This document shows positions 8,839-20,200 of a stretch of DNA of 64,000 nucleotides, in pieces. The DNA comes from Candidatus Cloacimonadota bacterium. GTDB taxonomy: Bacteria; Cloacimonadota; Cloacimonadia; Cloacimonadales; JAJBBL01. How positions within the stretch are numbered: the first letter of the stretch is position 1; the number at the start of each line of letters is the position of its first letter. The notes beneath the pieces are model-generated. The model was not told the DNA's origin. It saw only the letters and a list, made by a program, of their open reading frames with translations, and searched no databases. A program made the translations under genes and the position numbers. The stretch is from the NCBI GenBank assembly GCA_019429305.1, contig JAHYIR010000007.1:27535-91534 (forward strand), in the 5' to 3' direction.

Positions 8839-10170
8839 TTAAAATCTATTCCAGAGTTTTTGAGCTATTTCTTGAGATTTTCTTGTCGTTTCTTCCTCTT
8901 CTATGTCAAGAAATAATTGTTTATTCCAAAACAGTACTTTACCGTTTATTATTGTAGTGTCAACTGCAGATTGTGATATACCATAGATGAGATGTCCAAG
9001 CCAGTTCTGTTCTGTTAATGGGGTCGGGGGTAGATAGTCAAGAGCAATAATATCAGCGGCATAACCTTCTTTAATTATCCCGAGTGGTTTTTGCCAATAT
9101 CTATTGGCGATTAAAGGATTATTTATGGTCAAGGTGGAACCAATTTCTCCAAAACCAACTGAAGGATTTTCTTGTCTCCAATGTTGAGCCCAGAGTGCTA
9201 CTCTGATCTCTTCTAACATATTGTTGGTCATGGCATCGGTTCCTAATCCAACTATCAATCCCTTATTGACCATTTTTATCACGTTAGCGATTCCAACTGC
9301 ATTGTTAAGATTAGATTGTGGATTATGCACTACTCCTACTCCTTTATCAGCTAAGATTTCCATCTCTTTGTCGTTTATGTGAACGCAGTGAGCAGCAATT
9401 GATTTGTCATTCAGTAATCCAAAATATGCCAATCTCTCAACTACTCTTTTATTAAAATGACGGATACTATAATCCTCATCTGATTGAGCTTCAGCAACAT
9501 GAAGATGAAAACCACAATCAAGGTCTCTGCTGACTTCGGAGATCTTTTCTAATGTCTTGTCACTCAGTGTAAAGGCAGCATGCATACCAAACAGTCCTTT
9601 AAGAAACTGATTATCCTCTTTAGATACTCTCTTCAACCAGTCAATGTTTTCATTAATACCGTCTGATGTAACTTTTTCACCGTCTCTATCAGATACCTCA
9701 TAACAGAGACATGCACGAATCCCAGATTCTTCTACTGCTTTAGAAATAGTTTTCAGAGAACCTTTTACATTGCCGGGACTGGCATGATGGTCAATAATAG
9801 TAGTAGTTCCATGTTTAATTGCTTCGATAATAGATAATAGAGTGCTGAAATAGATATCTTCTTCTTGCAGTTTGATATCTAAACGCCACCAGAGATTTTT
9901 TAGAACTTCGTTGAAATTAACGGCTGGTTCTGCTTTAGTTAAACCTTTAACAAGAGTGCTATAAAAATGATGATGGGCATTAATCAAACCGGGCATGACG
10001 ATCTTTCCGGAAAAATCAAGACTTTCGCCGGAATAATCTTTGAATTCGTTTATTGATGCTATTTTTGATATCTCTCCATTCTGTATAAGAATAGAACTCT
10101 TTTCAATTAAGGGTTTCTCTGGACTAAAAGTTAAAATCGTACAATTTGATAACAATAAATGATTCATCAT
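8839..10170 (-). CDS. ssnA: SsnA-family aminohydrolase
   Basis: Amidohydrolase-superfamily protein of 443 residues closely matching the SsnA group: LKNLWWRLD, SIIEAIKHGTTTIIDHHASP and GLGTDAMTNNM are family hallmarks. Metal-binding motifs are INAHHHFYS, FHLHVAEA, IAAHCVHIN and the GTDA aspartate. Family members deaminate or open purine-like rings; E. coli ssnA lies in the xdhD-ygfK purine cluster. This is the first gene of a four-gene minus-strand operon; the ygeY start is 101 nt downstream. AAGGA precedes two adjacent ATGs (10170 and 10167), and either could be used. A TTGACA box lies 51 nt upstream. The protein has no signal peptide, so it is cytoplasmic. Confidence 0.9.
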   Translation of the reverse strand: MMNHLLLSNCTILTFSPEKPLIEKSSILIQNGEISKIASINEFKDYSGESLDFSGKIVMPGLINAHHHFYSTLVKGLTKAEPAVNFNEVLKNLWWRLDIKLQEEDIYFSTLLSIIEAIKHGTTTIIDHHASPGNVKGSLKTISKAVEESGIRACLCYEVSDRDGEKVTSDGINENIDWLKRVSKEDNQFLKGLFGMHAAFTLSDKTLEKISEVSRDLDCGFHLHVAEAQSDEDYSIRHFNKRVVERLAYFGLLNDKSIAAHCVHINDKEMEILADKGVGVVHNPQSNLNNAVGIANVIKMVNKGLIVGLGTDAMTNNMLEEIRVALWAQHWRQENPSVGFGEIGSTLTINNPLIANRYWQKPLGIIKEGYAADIIALDYLPPTPLTEQNWLGHLIYGISQSAVDTTIINGKVLFWNKQLFLDIEEEETTRKSQEIAQKLWNRF

Positions 10171-10191
10171 TCCATCCTTTTAATTGATACT

Positions 10192-10221
10192 AATATCCTT
10201 AACTCTTAGGATTTTTGTCAA
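10192..10221 (-). promoter_or_regulatory. Candidate promoter of the ssnA-ygeY operon
   Basis: On the minus strand TTGACA (10221-10216) is followed after 18 nt by GATATT (10197-10192). It ends about 20 nt before the ssnA start. The region is divergent with the subtilisin promoter at 10366. Confidence 0.4.
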
Positions 10222-10365
10222 TCTAATACTTGGAGAGATGTTAATGAAAAATCACTTTGTGGGAATAAGAGTGTAGGGTTACTAATTCTCAGTCATAGCA
10301 GACTAAAAAGAGATTTCATAGAGTGTAATATGTTGTTTATATCAACAATTCGAGACATAAATTAC

Positions 10366-10371
10366 TTGACA
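10366..10371 (+). promoter_or_regulatory. Candidate -35 box (TTGACA) before the subtilisin gene
   Basis: TTGACA stands 54 nt upstream of the ATG at 10420, the same distance as in neighbouring genes. No good -10 hexamer is visible at the expected spacing, so only the -35 box is called. Confidence 0.3.
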
Positions 10372-10419
10372 CTATTTTTCAAATTAGTTTTTTTCAGGGA
10401 AAAGAATAAGGATAGTGTT

Positions 10420-12927
10420 ATGAAAAGAAATGTTTTATTTATTTCGTTAGTCATCATTATTAGTTCTGTTTTGGCTTTATATGCTGTAGATAATAATGTT
10501 AGTTTTGGAGAACGCCCTTTCATCGATATTTATCAAGTCCCTGATGAGGCGATGGAACCGGGTAGAGTTTGGTTACAATTTCAGAGAGTTTATACCGAGT
10601 ATCTTGATCAAGCTGAATTAACAAGAGACCAAAATGGTATTTTAATATTCGGTCTACCTGAAATAGATGAACTGAACAGCTTATTTGAAGTCCATACAAT
10701 AACGAAACTTTTTGATAGTCCTGCCTTGAAAAATGAATTTGCAGCTCGTCATCGTTTATGGGGCTTTCATCTCTGGTATGAATTACGCTTTGATTCAGAA
10801 GAGGATATCAGAGATATAGTTATGGCTTATCGAAAGCTAAAAGAGATTATTAGCTGGGTCGGACCGGAATACAAAAAGCAGCTGGTTTTTGACGAAGCTG
10901 AGCGTGTAAGTCGTTGGATACCAGACGATCCACAGTTTAGTAATCAATGGCATTATCATAATACCGGTCAGGCAGGAGGAACTCCCGGAGCTGATATCAG
11001 TTTGGTTGATGCTTGGGATATAGAAAAAGGAGATCCTAATGTTGTTGTTGCTATAATAGATGACGGTATACAGATTAATCATCCCGATCTTGCAGCTAAT
11101 ATATGGGATGGTGTGGGCTATAATTTCGTCAATAATAGTCCTAATATTTCTCCCGGAAATCATGGAACCCATGTAGCTGGGACAGTGGCAGCCGTTAATA
11201 ACAACGCTGTTGGTGTTTCAGGAGTGGCAGGTGGATCAGAAGCAGGTGATGGTATAAGTCTGATGTCTTGTCAAGTCTTCAGTGGCAGTAGTAGTGGTGG
11301 TTTTCATCTTGCTCCGATCTATGCAGCAGATAACGGTGCCAGTATTTCTCAGAATAGCTGGGGCTATAGTGTTGCAGGAGCCTATGATCAGGCAGTACTT
11401 GATGCGATTGATTATTTCAATGCCAATGGTGGAGGTGATGCGCTTATCGGCGGAATTACAATTTTCGCAGCCGGCAATAGTAATTCTAGCGGAGCATGGT
11501 ATCCAGGATACTATTCAGGCGCATTTTCTGTAGCGGCAACCAATAATCAGGACATACGATCATCATATTCAACTTACGGCACTTGGGTAGATATATCGGC
11601 ACCGGGTGGTCAAACCAGTCCTCAGACACAAGGTGGTGTTCTCAGCACAATAACCGATAGCAGTTATGCCTATTATCAAGGTACTTCCATGGCGTGTCCT
11701 CATGCTTCAGGAGTAGCAGCACTGATAGTATCTTTAGCATTTGGTCAATTGACAGCTCAAGAAGTAGCAGATATTTTGCGTGACACTACAGATGATCATT
11801 ATCATCTCAATCCCAATTTTATTGGACAATTAGGAACAGGACGACTGAATGCTTATTCTGCTTTACAAGAGACACAAGATTATATTGGAGGGGTTCTTAA
11901 TCCACGAAGTTTCAATATCACATCGGTTACAACAGATCAAATAGATCTTTCTTGGGTTCGAAATGATAATAACGACGAAGTTTTATTGGTTTGGTCAGAT
12001 GATGGAGAGTTTGGTTTTCCCGAAGAAGGGGCTTTATATCAGGTTGGGCAACCCTTAGAGAATGGTGGTATTGTGCTTTATAGTGGGGGTAATACTTCCT
12101 ATAACCATACAGAATTAGAACAAGCTACCAGATATTATTACAAAGTATTTTCATACAATTTTGAGTATGAATATTCCAGAGGAAGAACAGTTTCAGCTTT
12201 GACCGATTATTTCCCTTTTACTTTACCATTTGTTGAAGATTTCGATGAGACGGCAATGCTACCGGATTTTTGGTCAACGATCAGTACTGGTAATTCCTGG
12301 CAGGTTGGAACTTTCTCAGGAGGACTCACAGGAACTACAGGGAATTATGCATATGTTACCAGCCCTACTTTTGGTTCTATAAACAGTGATTTAATAACTC
12401 CCAGATTCGATTTCTCTGATTTTTCCGAAGTAAATCTGACTTTCACTCATTATTTTACTAAAGGATGGCTCTTTGCTGCTTCAGCTACAATATCTTACAG
12501 TATCGATAATGGTAATACATGGACATCACTACAATCATGGTCTTCTTCAATAAGTAATCCTTCATATTTTAATCAGAGTATTCCTGCCTTAACAGGTGAA
12601 TCTCATGTCAAATTTAGATGGAATTTTACTACCTCGTTGGTGAATGGTAGTTGGTCAATTGACGATATCCAAATCAACGGCAACTTATTGGCTATAAATG
12701 AACCAACAAATGTTCAGATCATTATAGAAGAAAGTAACATTGTTATTAGCTGGGATAGAGTTGAGTATGCTACAGGTTATATTGTAGAAACCGCCAATGC
12801 CCCTGACTCTGTTTTTGAAGATTCAACGGAATCTGGTTTCTTTACTGAAGAGGGAAATACGATTTACTGGCAAACAGAAGTAATTGATCCTATAAAACTA
12901 TTTCGTGTTAGAGCAGTATCGGAATAA
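10420..12927 (+). CDS. Secreted subtilisin-like (S8) protease with FN3-like C-terminal tail
   Basis: Exported protease of 835 residues. The frame is open from 10330, but the ATG at 10420 is chosen: AAGGA lies 7 nt upstream and a signal peptide (MKRNVLFISLVIIISSVLAL) follows at once. After about 145 residues of propeptide come the S8 triad Asp214 (VVAIIDDG), His248 (NHGTHVAG) and Ser423 (GTSMACPH). Next are an FN3-like domain (about 490-600) and a jelly-roll/MAM-like domain (about 600-755, ending in WSIDDIQING). The last 75 residues (761-835) are the FN3-like terminal domain shared by six proteins in this window (ISWDRVEYATGYIVE...LFRVRAV). It is a close paralog of the next gene and probably arose with it by tandem duplication. 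Confidence 0.9.
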   Translation: MKRNVLFISLVIIISSVLALYAVDNNVSFGERPFIDIYQVPDEAMEPGRVWLQFQRVYTEYLDQAELTRDQNGILIFGLPEIDELNSLFEVHTITKLFDSPALKNEFAARHRLWGFHLWYELRFDSEEDIRDIVMAYRKLKEIISWVGPEYKKQLVFDEAERVSRWIPDDPQFSNQWHYHNTGQAGGTPGADISLVDAWDIEKGDPNVVVAIIDDGIQINHPDLAANIWDGVGYNFVNNSPNISPGNHGTHVAGTVAAVNNNAVGVSGVAGGSEAGDGISLMSCQVFSGSSSGGFHLAPIYAADNGASISQNSWGYSVAGAYDQAVLDAIDYFNANGGGDALIGGITIFAAGNSNSSGAWYPGYYSGAFSVAATNNQDIRSSYSTYGTWVDISAPGGQTSPQTQGGVLSTITDSSYAYYQGTSMACPHASGVAALIVSLAFGQLTAQEVADILRDTTDDHYHLNPNFIGQLGTGRLNAYSALQETQDYIGGVLNPRSFNITSVTTDQIDLSWVRNDNNDEVLLVWSDDGEFGFPEEGALYQVGQPLENGGIVLYSGGNTSYNHTELEQATRYYYKVFSYNFEYEYSRGRTVSALTDYFPFTLPFVEDFDETAMLPDFWSTISTGNSWQVGTFSGGLTGTTGNYAYVTSPTFGSINSDLITPRFDFSDFSEVNLTFTHYFTKGWLFAASATISYSIDNGNTWTSLQSWSSSISNPSYFNQSIPALTGESHVKFRWNFTTSLVNGSWSIDDIQINGNLLAINEPTNVQIIIEESNIVISWDRVEYATGYIVETANAPDSVFEDSTESGFFTEEGNTIYWQTEVIDPIKLFRVRAVSE

Positions 12928-12953
12928 GTAATAGACACCAACATTTTTATATT

Positions 12954-12986
12954 AAGAGACCAATTAACTCCTGGTCTCTTTTTTTT
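12954..12986 (+). terminator. Rho-independent terminator after the first subtilisin paralog
   Basis: A perfect 9-bp stem (AAGAGACCA/TGGTCTCTT), a 9-nt loop and a run of T follow the stop codon by 27 nt. Confidence 0.8.
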
Positions 12987-13019
12987 AACAGCCCTTTAAT
13001 AAAGCTCTTGAGATATTTC

Positions 13020-13051
13020 TTGACAACTTTTTTCAGAAATAGCCATAAGAT
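13020..13051 (+). promoter_or_regulatory. Candidate promoter of the second subtilisin paralog
   Basis: TTGACA (13020-13025) lies 55 nt before the ATG; TAAGAT (13046-13051) follows after 20 nt, a long spacer. TAAGAT recurs before other genes here. Confidence 0.35.
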
Positions 13052-13074
13052 ATAAAAAATAATAGGATTATGTT

Positions 13075-16000
13075 ATGAGAAATTTGTTTTTATTTGTCTT
13101 AGCAATGCTCATCGTGTGTATTATATCAGATATTTACTCAATAGACAGTGAGGTTAGATTTGGAGAACGTCCATATATTGATTTGTATCAAATTCCTACT
13201 GAAGCAATGGAGCAGGGCTGGATCAGAATACAGTTTAAAGAAGAATTGTCTGATTATCTAGATATAATGAAATTAAGTAGAGAATCATCAGGAAATATTG
13301 TGTTTGGTATATCTGATTTTGATGAACTCAATAGATATTATGAAGTACAATCAGTAGTAAAGCTATTTGATAGTTCTGTTTTGAAAGGAAAGTTTGAGGA
13401 ACGGCATCGTTTATGGGGTTTTCACCTGTGGTATGAATTGCACTTTAACTCAACAGAAGACATCAGGGATATTGTGATGGCTTACCGCCAGTTGAGTGAT
13501 ATAATAAAATGGGCAGAACCGGAATACAAAAAACAGTTGAATAGCGAATTACTTTATACTCAAATGGATAATGAAGATTTGTTACGTTGGACACCAAATG
13601 ACCCCCAGCTCAGTAATCAATGGCATTATCATAACACGGGGCAACAAAACGGTACCCCGGGAGCAGATATTAGTCTCTTATCTGCTTGGGATATTGAGAA
13701 AGGTCATACCAGCGTTATTGTTGCCATCATAGATGATGGAATACAAACTAATCATCCAGATTTATCAGGAAACATTTGGAGTGGTGTTGGCTATAATTTT
13801 GTTGATGGTAATAGTAATATTATTCCCGGTAATCATGGAACTCATGTAGCGGGGACAGTATCGGCGGTAAATAACAATAACGTTGGTGTTGCAGGTGTTG
13901 CCGGTGGTTCAGGTACAGGTAATGGTGTGAGATTGATGAGTTGTCAGGTTTTTCGAGGAGGGAGCAATGGTGGTTTTCATTTAGCACCCATCTACGCAGC
14001 AGATAATGGAGCCGCGATATCTCAAAACAGCTGGAGCTATACACAGGTAGGTGCTTATGACGTTTCTGTTCTGAATGCTATAGATTACTTTAATGCCAAT
14101 GGTGGTGGCAATGTTCTCAATGGGGGTATCACTATCTTTGCAGCCAGTAATAACAATACCACCGGACAATGGTATCCTGCTTGTTATACGGGTACTTTTT
14201 CAGTTGCTGCGACTAATAATCAAGATCAAAAAGCATGGTATTCAACATATGAATCTTGGGTAGATATATCTGCACCGGGTGGAGAAACAAATCAAGTAAC
14301 TGCTCGCGGAGTTCTAAGCACTGTTACCGGAAGTAGTTATTCATATTATCAGGGAACTTCTATGGCGTGTCCACATGCTTCAGGAGTTGCTGCTCTTGTA
14401 ATTTCCTATGCTTATCGTAACGGTTTGGTTTTGAATAATTCCGAAGTTGCAGGTATTTTGAGAGACACGACAGATGATCATTACTCAGTTAATCCGAATT
14501 ATATCGGACAATTAGGATCAGGAAGACTTAATGCACATACTGCTCTGATAGAAACAGGTAATCTGTTGATTGAAATAGAAAACCCAACCGATCTAGCAAC
14601 AAATACTGTCGGATTAGCTCAGATTGATCTATCTTGGATTAATAACGAAGAAAACAATAACGTGTTGTTAGTATGGTCACCGACCGGAATATTTGGCAAT
14701 CCCATTAGCGGAACTGCTTATAGTGTTGGACAGCAAATTCCCGGTGGTGGAACAGTTCTTTATCGAGGAAATGCAACAACATATAGTCATACTTTGCTTG
14801 AACCAGCAACTGTATATCACTACAAAGCTTTTTCATATAATTATCAAAATAGATATTCTTCTGGTGTGTCAACAACAGGTATAACAGATTACATTTCAAT
14901 ACCACTACCTATAAGTGAAGTTTTTGATGAAATTGATACGAAACCGTATTTTTGGGAAATAATTGATCATCAAGGAAACGGGCAGGTTTGGGATTTTGGC
15001 ACTATTAGTAACGGATTGACTGGAACGACAGGTAATTATGCCTTTTTAAATAGTAATGCTTATGGTTCGGGGAGCAGTCAAAATAGTGATCTGATAACCC
15101 CTATATTAGATCTGACCAATTACTATGATTTGATTGTTTCATTTACTCATTATTTTCGCCATTCCACAAATTCAACAGCCACATTTTCGTATAGTATTGA
15201 TAATGGTAATACTTGGTCAACTATCTCAACATGGACTGGTAGTTCATCCCCTAATCCTGCATATTTTTCTCAAGCGGTTTTGCAGGTACTCGGTCATTCA
15301 GAGGTTAGATTTAAGTGGAATTACACAGGAACTGGTGGCTGGTACTGGTGTGTTGATGATATTGAGATTAGTGGATTAGCTTACGAATTTGCCGAGCCAA
15401 GAAACCTTGTTGCGATACCTAGTGATACAGAGGTTAATCTATTTTGGTCCTCACCATTAGATGACACGCCATTGGGATATAACATCTATCGTAATCATCT
15501 TATAATAAATCCCGAATTGATTCTCAATTCATACTATGTTGATTATGAAGTAACAAATGGAATTTCTTATCATTATTATGTTACTGCACAATATGAACAA
15601 GGAATATCTGAACCATCAAATAATACAGTAGTAACACCATATATTACATTTCCCGTTTTACCTAAACCAAATAACTTATCTGCAGGTGTTTTTAGTAATG
15701 CTATACTTCTGAGTTGGGAAGCCCCAGAGCTTGGTATATGGTTAAATTGGGATAAAGGAATCAATTATTCATCAATTGGCAATGGTGGTCCCATTCAGTT
15801 TAAAGCAGCGATAAGATATTCATCTGCAATATTGGATATTTTGGATTTAAATGGTTTCTATCTTACTAAGATAAAATTCTTTCCCAGAGAACAGAGTGCA
15901 TCTTATACATTAAATGTATGGAAAGGTGGTAGTGAGACAGAGCCGGGCTATTTGATTTTAGAGCAACCAGTTACTGTCTTCCAAGCTAATACCTGGAATA

Positions 16001-17163
16001 CAATAGAATTGCAAACACCTGTCGATATCGATGCTGAGCAAGAAATTTGGTTCGGTTATTCTGTAGATACGCAAACAGGATTTCCTGCCGGCTGTGACAG
16101 TGGTCCTGCTAATAACGGATATGGTAACATGCTCTGGTATAGTGGTGAGTGGACTACATTAACTGAAATGGGGGCTTCATTAAATTATAACTGGAATATC
16201 AAAGGGTATTTTGAATACTTAGATGATAATGAACTATATTCTTCTTTGCAGGGTGATGGAACTGATGTTAATCTTCTCTTGGAAAATTCAAAGCAACTAA
16301 GGAGAATTAGTTTAAACGAAATTAATAATCATTCTAATAAAAGTAGTCACATTACCCGTAACTTAATCCCCGAGATACTGGGTTATAATGTTTATCGGAA
16401 TGGGTTGAACATTACTCCAGAGCCCATAACCTCCAGAGAGTACTATGATTATGATGTTGTTAGTGGGCTTAGCTATGATTATTATGTGACGACAATTTAT
16501 ACAAATGGTGAATCGGAACCATCAAACATAGTAGAAACTACTGCTCCGTTTTTTCCGATAATTATTGTTACACCTCAACAAATTGAGAAAGAACTATTTG
16601 TAGGAGAAATCGGTGAAGAAACGATAACAATTCGTAATGAAGGAGAGGGTAATCTGGAATTTACTATCAGCATAGATGACAATCAAATACGAAGCGAATT
16701 AACTTTGTTAAACCGTGAAGATCCAACTTGGTTATCGATCTCACCTTTGGAAGGAGATATAAGTCCGGAAGATTCACTTTTAGTTTTTCTCGAATTTGAT
16801 TCTACTAATTTATCAGGTGGTCTTTATGAGGCAGTACTAACAATTTCTTCTAATGACCCTCAAACACCACAAATTGAGTTACCAATTAGTTGTACAGTTT
16901 TCTCACCCGATCTACCTTCTCCTCAGAATATTGATATTATTATTGATAACAATATGATTATCTTATCATGGGACATAGTAACAGGAGCAGATTATTATAT
17001 TGTTGAGATGACCGATGATATTAATTCTCAGTTTGTAAACATCAGTTCCGAACTAGGTTTATTTTCTCAGAATGAGAATAGAATTAACTGGTCGATGCCA
17101 TTTGACAGTAGTCAACCACGTCTTTTCTTTAGAGTTAGGGCAAGTCATTTTATTGCAAGATGA
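13075..17163 (+). CDS. Large secreted subtilisin-like (S8) protease, multi-domain, FN3-like C-terminal tail
   Basis: Exported protease of 1362 residues, starting at an ATG 7 nt after AGGA with a signal peptide (about 1-22). The first 600 residues are a paralog of the preceding protease, with Asp220 (VAIIDDG), His254 (NHGTHVAG) and Ser429 (GTSMACPH). Then come an FN3-like domain, a jelly-roll domain ending in WCVDDIEISG (near 765), two FN3 domains interrupted by a beta-rich insert (about 885-1045), and an Ig-like domain with WLSISPLEGDISP (about 1165-1275). Residues 1280-1362 are the shared terminal domain (LSWDIVTGADYYIVE...LFFRVRA). It probably digests extracellular protein for amino-acid fermentation. 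Its extra domains relative to the neighbour suggest module accretion after duplication. Confidence 0.9.
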   Translation: MRNLFLFVLAMLIVCIISDIYSIDSEVRFGERPYIDLYQIPTEAMEQGWIRIQFKEELSDYLDIMKLSRESSGNIVFGISDFDELNRYYEVQSVVKLFDSSVLKGKFEERHRLWGFHLWYELHFNSTEDIRDIVMAYRQLSDIIKWAEPEYKKQLNSELLYTQMDNEDLLRWTPNDPQLSNQWHYHNTGQQNGTPGADISLLSAWDIEKGHTSVIVAIIDDGIQTNHPDLSGNIWSGVGYNFVDGNSNIIPGNHGTHVAGTVSAVNNNNVGVAGVAGGSGTGNGVRLMSCQVFRGGSNGGFHLAPIYAADNGAAISQNSWSYTQVGAYDVSVLNAIDYFNANGGGNVLNGGITIFAASNNNTTGQWYPACYTGTFSVAATNNQDQKAWYSTYESWVDISAPGGETNQVTARGVLSTVTGSSYSYYQGTSMACPHASGVAALVISYAYRNGLVLNNSEVAGILRDTTDDHYSVNPNYIGQLGSGRLNAHTALIETGNLLIEIENPTDLATNTVGLAQIDLSWINNEENNNVLLVWSPTGIFGNPISGTAYSVGQQIPGGGTVLYRGNATTYSHTLLEPATVYHYKAFSYNYQNRYSSGVSTTGITDYISIPLPISEVFDEIDTKPYFWEIIDHQGNGQVWDFGTISNGLTGTTGNYAFLNSNAYGSGSSQNSDLITPILDLTNYYDLIVSFTHYFRHSTNSTATFSYSIDNGNTWSTISTWTGSSSPNPAYFSQAVLQVLGHSEVRFKWNYTGTGGWYWCVDDIEISGLAYEFAEPRNLVAIPSDTEVNLFWSSPLDDTPLGYNIYRNHLIINPELILNSYYVDYEVTNGISYHYYVTAQYEQGISEPSNNTVVTPYITFPVLPKPNNLSAGVFSNAILLSWEAPELGIWLNWDKGINYSSIGNGGPIQFKAAIRYSSAILDILDLNGFYLTKIKFFPREQSASYTLNVWKGGSETEPGYLILEQPVTVFQANTWNTIELQTPVDIDAEQEIWFGYSVDTQTGFPAGCDSGPANNGYGNMLWYSGEWTTLTEMGASLNYNWNIKGYFEYLDDNELYSSLQGDGTDVNLLLENSKQLRRISLNEINNHSNKSSHITRNLIPEILGYNVYRNGLNITPEPITSREYYDYDVVSGLSYDYYVTTIYTNGESEPSNIVETTAPFFPIIIVTPQQIEKELFVGEIGEETITIRNEGEGNLEFTISIDDNQIRSELTLLNREDPTWLSISPLEGDISPEDSLLVFLEFDSTNLSGGLYEAVLTISSNDPQTPQIELPISCTVFSPDLPSPQNIDIIIDNNMIILSWDIVTGADYYIVEMTDDINSQFVNISSELGLFSQNENRINWSMPFDSSQPRLFFRVRASHFIAR

Positions 17164-17245
17164 TAGAGATTTATTGTTAAAGGCATTTTAAATGATTGAT
17201 ACTCATACAGTTATTGGTTAGGCATATTTGCACTAAGGAGTGATT

Positions 17246-20200
17246 ATGTTAAGAAAACTTTCTATTATGACTTTTTTTATCTTTTTTTGTTTTATAGTGA
17301 TCCAACAAGCTTTTGCAGCTTATTTGGAATTTGTTCCTACAGAGATAATTCAACCAGAGGGAGAGATTATTAGTTGTTATGCTTCTGGGGATGAGTTCTT
17401 TAACTGGTTGCATGATGTAAATGGATTCACAATAATTGTCGGGATAGATGGTTATTACTATTATGGCATCACTGATGGTGATGATGTTGTACCAACGAGT
17501 TACAGAGTTAACAGTGTTGATCCTGCTAGTGTTGGGCTATCACCATGGGTTAAGATATCAGAAAGAGCTTATCAAGAACGACGGGCAATTTTTAATGATC
17601 CAATTGAAAGATCAACAGTAAGGGCACCACACACCGGAACGATGAATAACCTTGTTGTCTACATCAGATTTGCTGATGATACTGAATTTACTATTCCCCG
17701 CAGCACTTATGATGCCAATTTTAATGATCTGAGTGGCAGTTCCGTGAGAAGTTATTTTCAGGAAGTATCCTATGATCAATTGGATATTGTTAGTCATCAT
17801 TATCCGATATGTGATCTAACTACTAATCTTTCTTATCAGGACAGTAATCCTCGCGGCTATTATCAACCATACCATGAAGTAAATAATCCGATAGGATATA
17901 CAGGTGGAGACAATGGTTACGAACGAAGAATCAGAGAGCATACACTTCTACAAAATGCTATACTTGCCATAAGAAGTCAGGTTCCTACAGATCTAAATAT
18001 CGATGGCGACAATGATGGTTATGTAGATAACGTCAGTTTCATTATCAGAGGCAATTCAGGTGGCTGGGCAGAACTTCTTTGGGCACACCGTTGGGTTTTA
18101 TATACTTATGATGTGAGAATCAATAATAAACGAGTCTGGGACTATACTTTTCAACCTGAGAATCAATGTGATGTTTATGTACTTTGTCACGAGCTTTTTC
18201 ATGCATTAGGAGCTCCGGATCTATATCATTACAGTTATGATGGTTTTGTGCCGGCTGGTCCTTGGGATTTGATGCATTCAGGGTTTGTTCATATGGGTGC
18301 TTGGATGAAATATAAATATGCAAATCAAGCATGGATCTCGAATATTCCTGAGCTTACAACATCAGGTACTTATACACTAAATCCACTATCCTCGGCAACT
18401 AATAATGCCTATAGAATTGCTTCTCCATTTTCTGCAACGGAGTTTTTTGTAGTGGAATATAGAAAACAGATGGGATTATTCGAATCTAATCTTCCCGGTT
18501 CAGGTCTACTTGTATATAGAATTGATTCGACTCTCAATGGTAATGCCCAAGGTCCTCCCGACGAAGTATATATATACCGACCTAATGGTACACCCACTGA
18601 AAATGGCTTAATTAATTCAGCGCACTATAACAGTAGTGTAGGTAGAACAGAAATCAATGACTATACAACCAATCCGATAAGTTTTCTTTATAATGGTGGT
18701 CCGGGTGGATTAAATATACATTCTATCGGTATAGCTGGTGAAACTATATCTTTTACCATTAACATAGGACTACCGGAAATACCAATTAATCCGCAACCGG
18801 AAGATGAAGCATTCTTTGTTTATCTGAACAATCCTCTTAGTTGGACTAATGGCGGAGGGGCTACCGGTTATTATTTATCAGTTTGGAAGAATTCACCGTT
18901 TGAGTACTTATTAGAGAATCACTATTTAGAAGATACGACTTACCTTTTGTCATCACCCTTCGAAACTTTAACAACATATTATTGGCGAGTGGATGCTGTC
19001 AATATGTACGGAACAGAAATAGGTGATGTATGGTCATTTACCACTGGTACAGAGCTTGAACCTCTGGCCGTTAATATAGGTACAGGAAGTACTCTGGCAA
19101 ACTACATTCCCTTGAATATGTACTGGAAAAATAGTCTTACTCAAACGATCTATTATGCAAGTGATATAGGAACTGAAGGTCTATTGACTCAAATCACATA
19201 TTATAACAATTTCGTGACCAATTTGCCAGGTAAACCGGTGAAGATTTGGGTTGGTGAGACCTCATTGTCTAATCTGAGTAGTGGTTGGATTCCATCTACA
19301 TCGCTCAATCTCGTTTTTGATGGATTAGTTGATTTTCCTGCAGGTGTTAATAACATCAATATACCATTACAGATACCTTACCAGTATAATGGTCAAAATC
19401 TTGTCGTAATGGTCAACAGACCGATGGACAACCAGTATTATAATTCTAATGACAGATTCTATGTTACTTCAACTGCGGTTTCTAATCGAACTCGTTATCA
19501 GTATTCGGATAGCACTACCTATGACCCAGCAAACCCATCCGGTGGCACGCTTACTAATCAAGTACCCAACACTACATTATTACTCCAAACAGAAGCAACT
19601 GATCAACCAGAAATTTTAATCAGTCCGGATATGATAAATAAGCTAATGATGATGAACTCTCAAAGTAGTGAGGTATTCGTCATTGATAATCAAGGTTCAG
19701 GAGAATTAGAATATCGCATAACCATAACTTCCGGCGACAGAAGAGATTCTCTGGATAGGAGTATAATTGGTTCCACCTTAACCTGTAGCGAAGAAACTTT
19801 TTTACCGGGAACGACAGAAGATTGGGTTTTCACCGTATTTAATGCCAGCACAGATAACGAATGGTTAAAGGATGTCTATATCACTTTTCCCACTGGTGTA
19901 GTAGTTAACTCTGCTACTCCTTTTGTAGGGGGTACAGGTGGAAATATGAATCCTGATACAACAAGTGGTCATAATATACAAATTCATTGGCATGGTAGCG
20001 GTTCTTCGGGATGGGGGGTTGTCTATCCAAACCAGTCGGCAGTTGCTACTGTTAATGTTACTATTTTATCACCTTTTGTTGGAGATATTGAACTTCCCTT
20101 TCAGATAAATGGTGATGAGTATGGCTCTCAACCACATACACTTAATGGAATTATTACTTTAGAGAATGTTCAAGATGAAATTAATTGGTTAAGTGTAACA

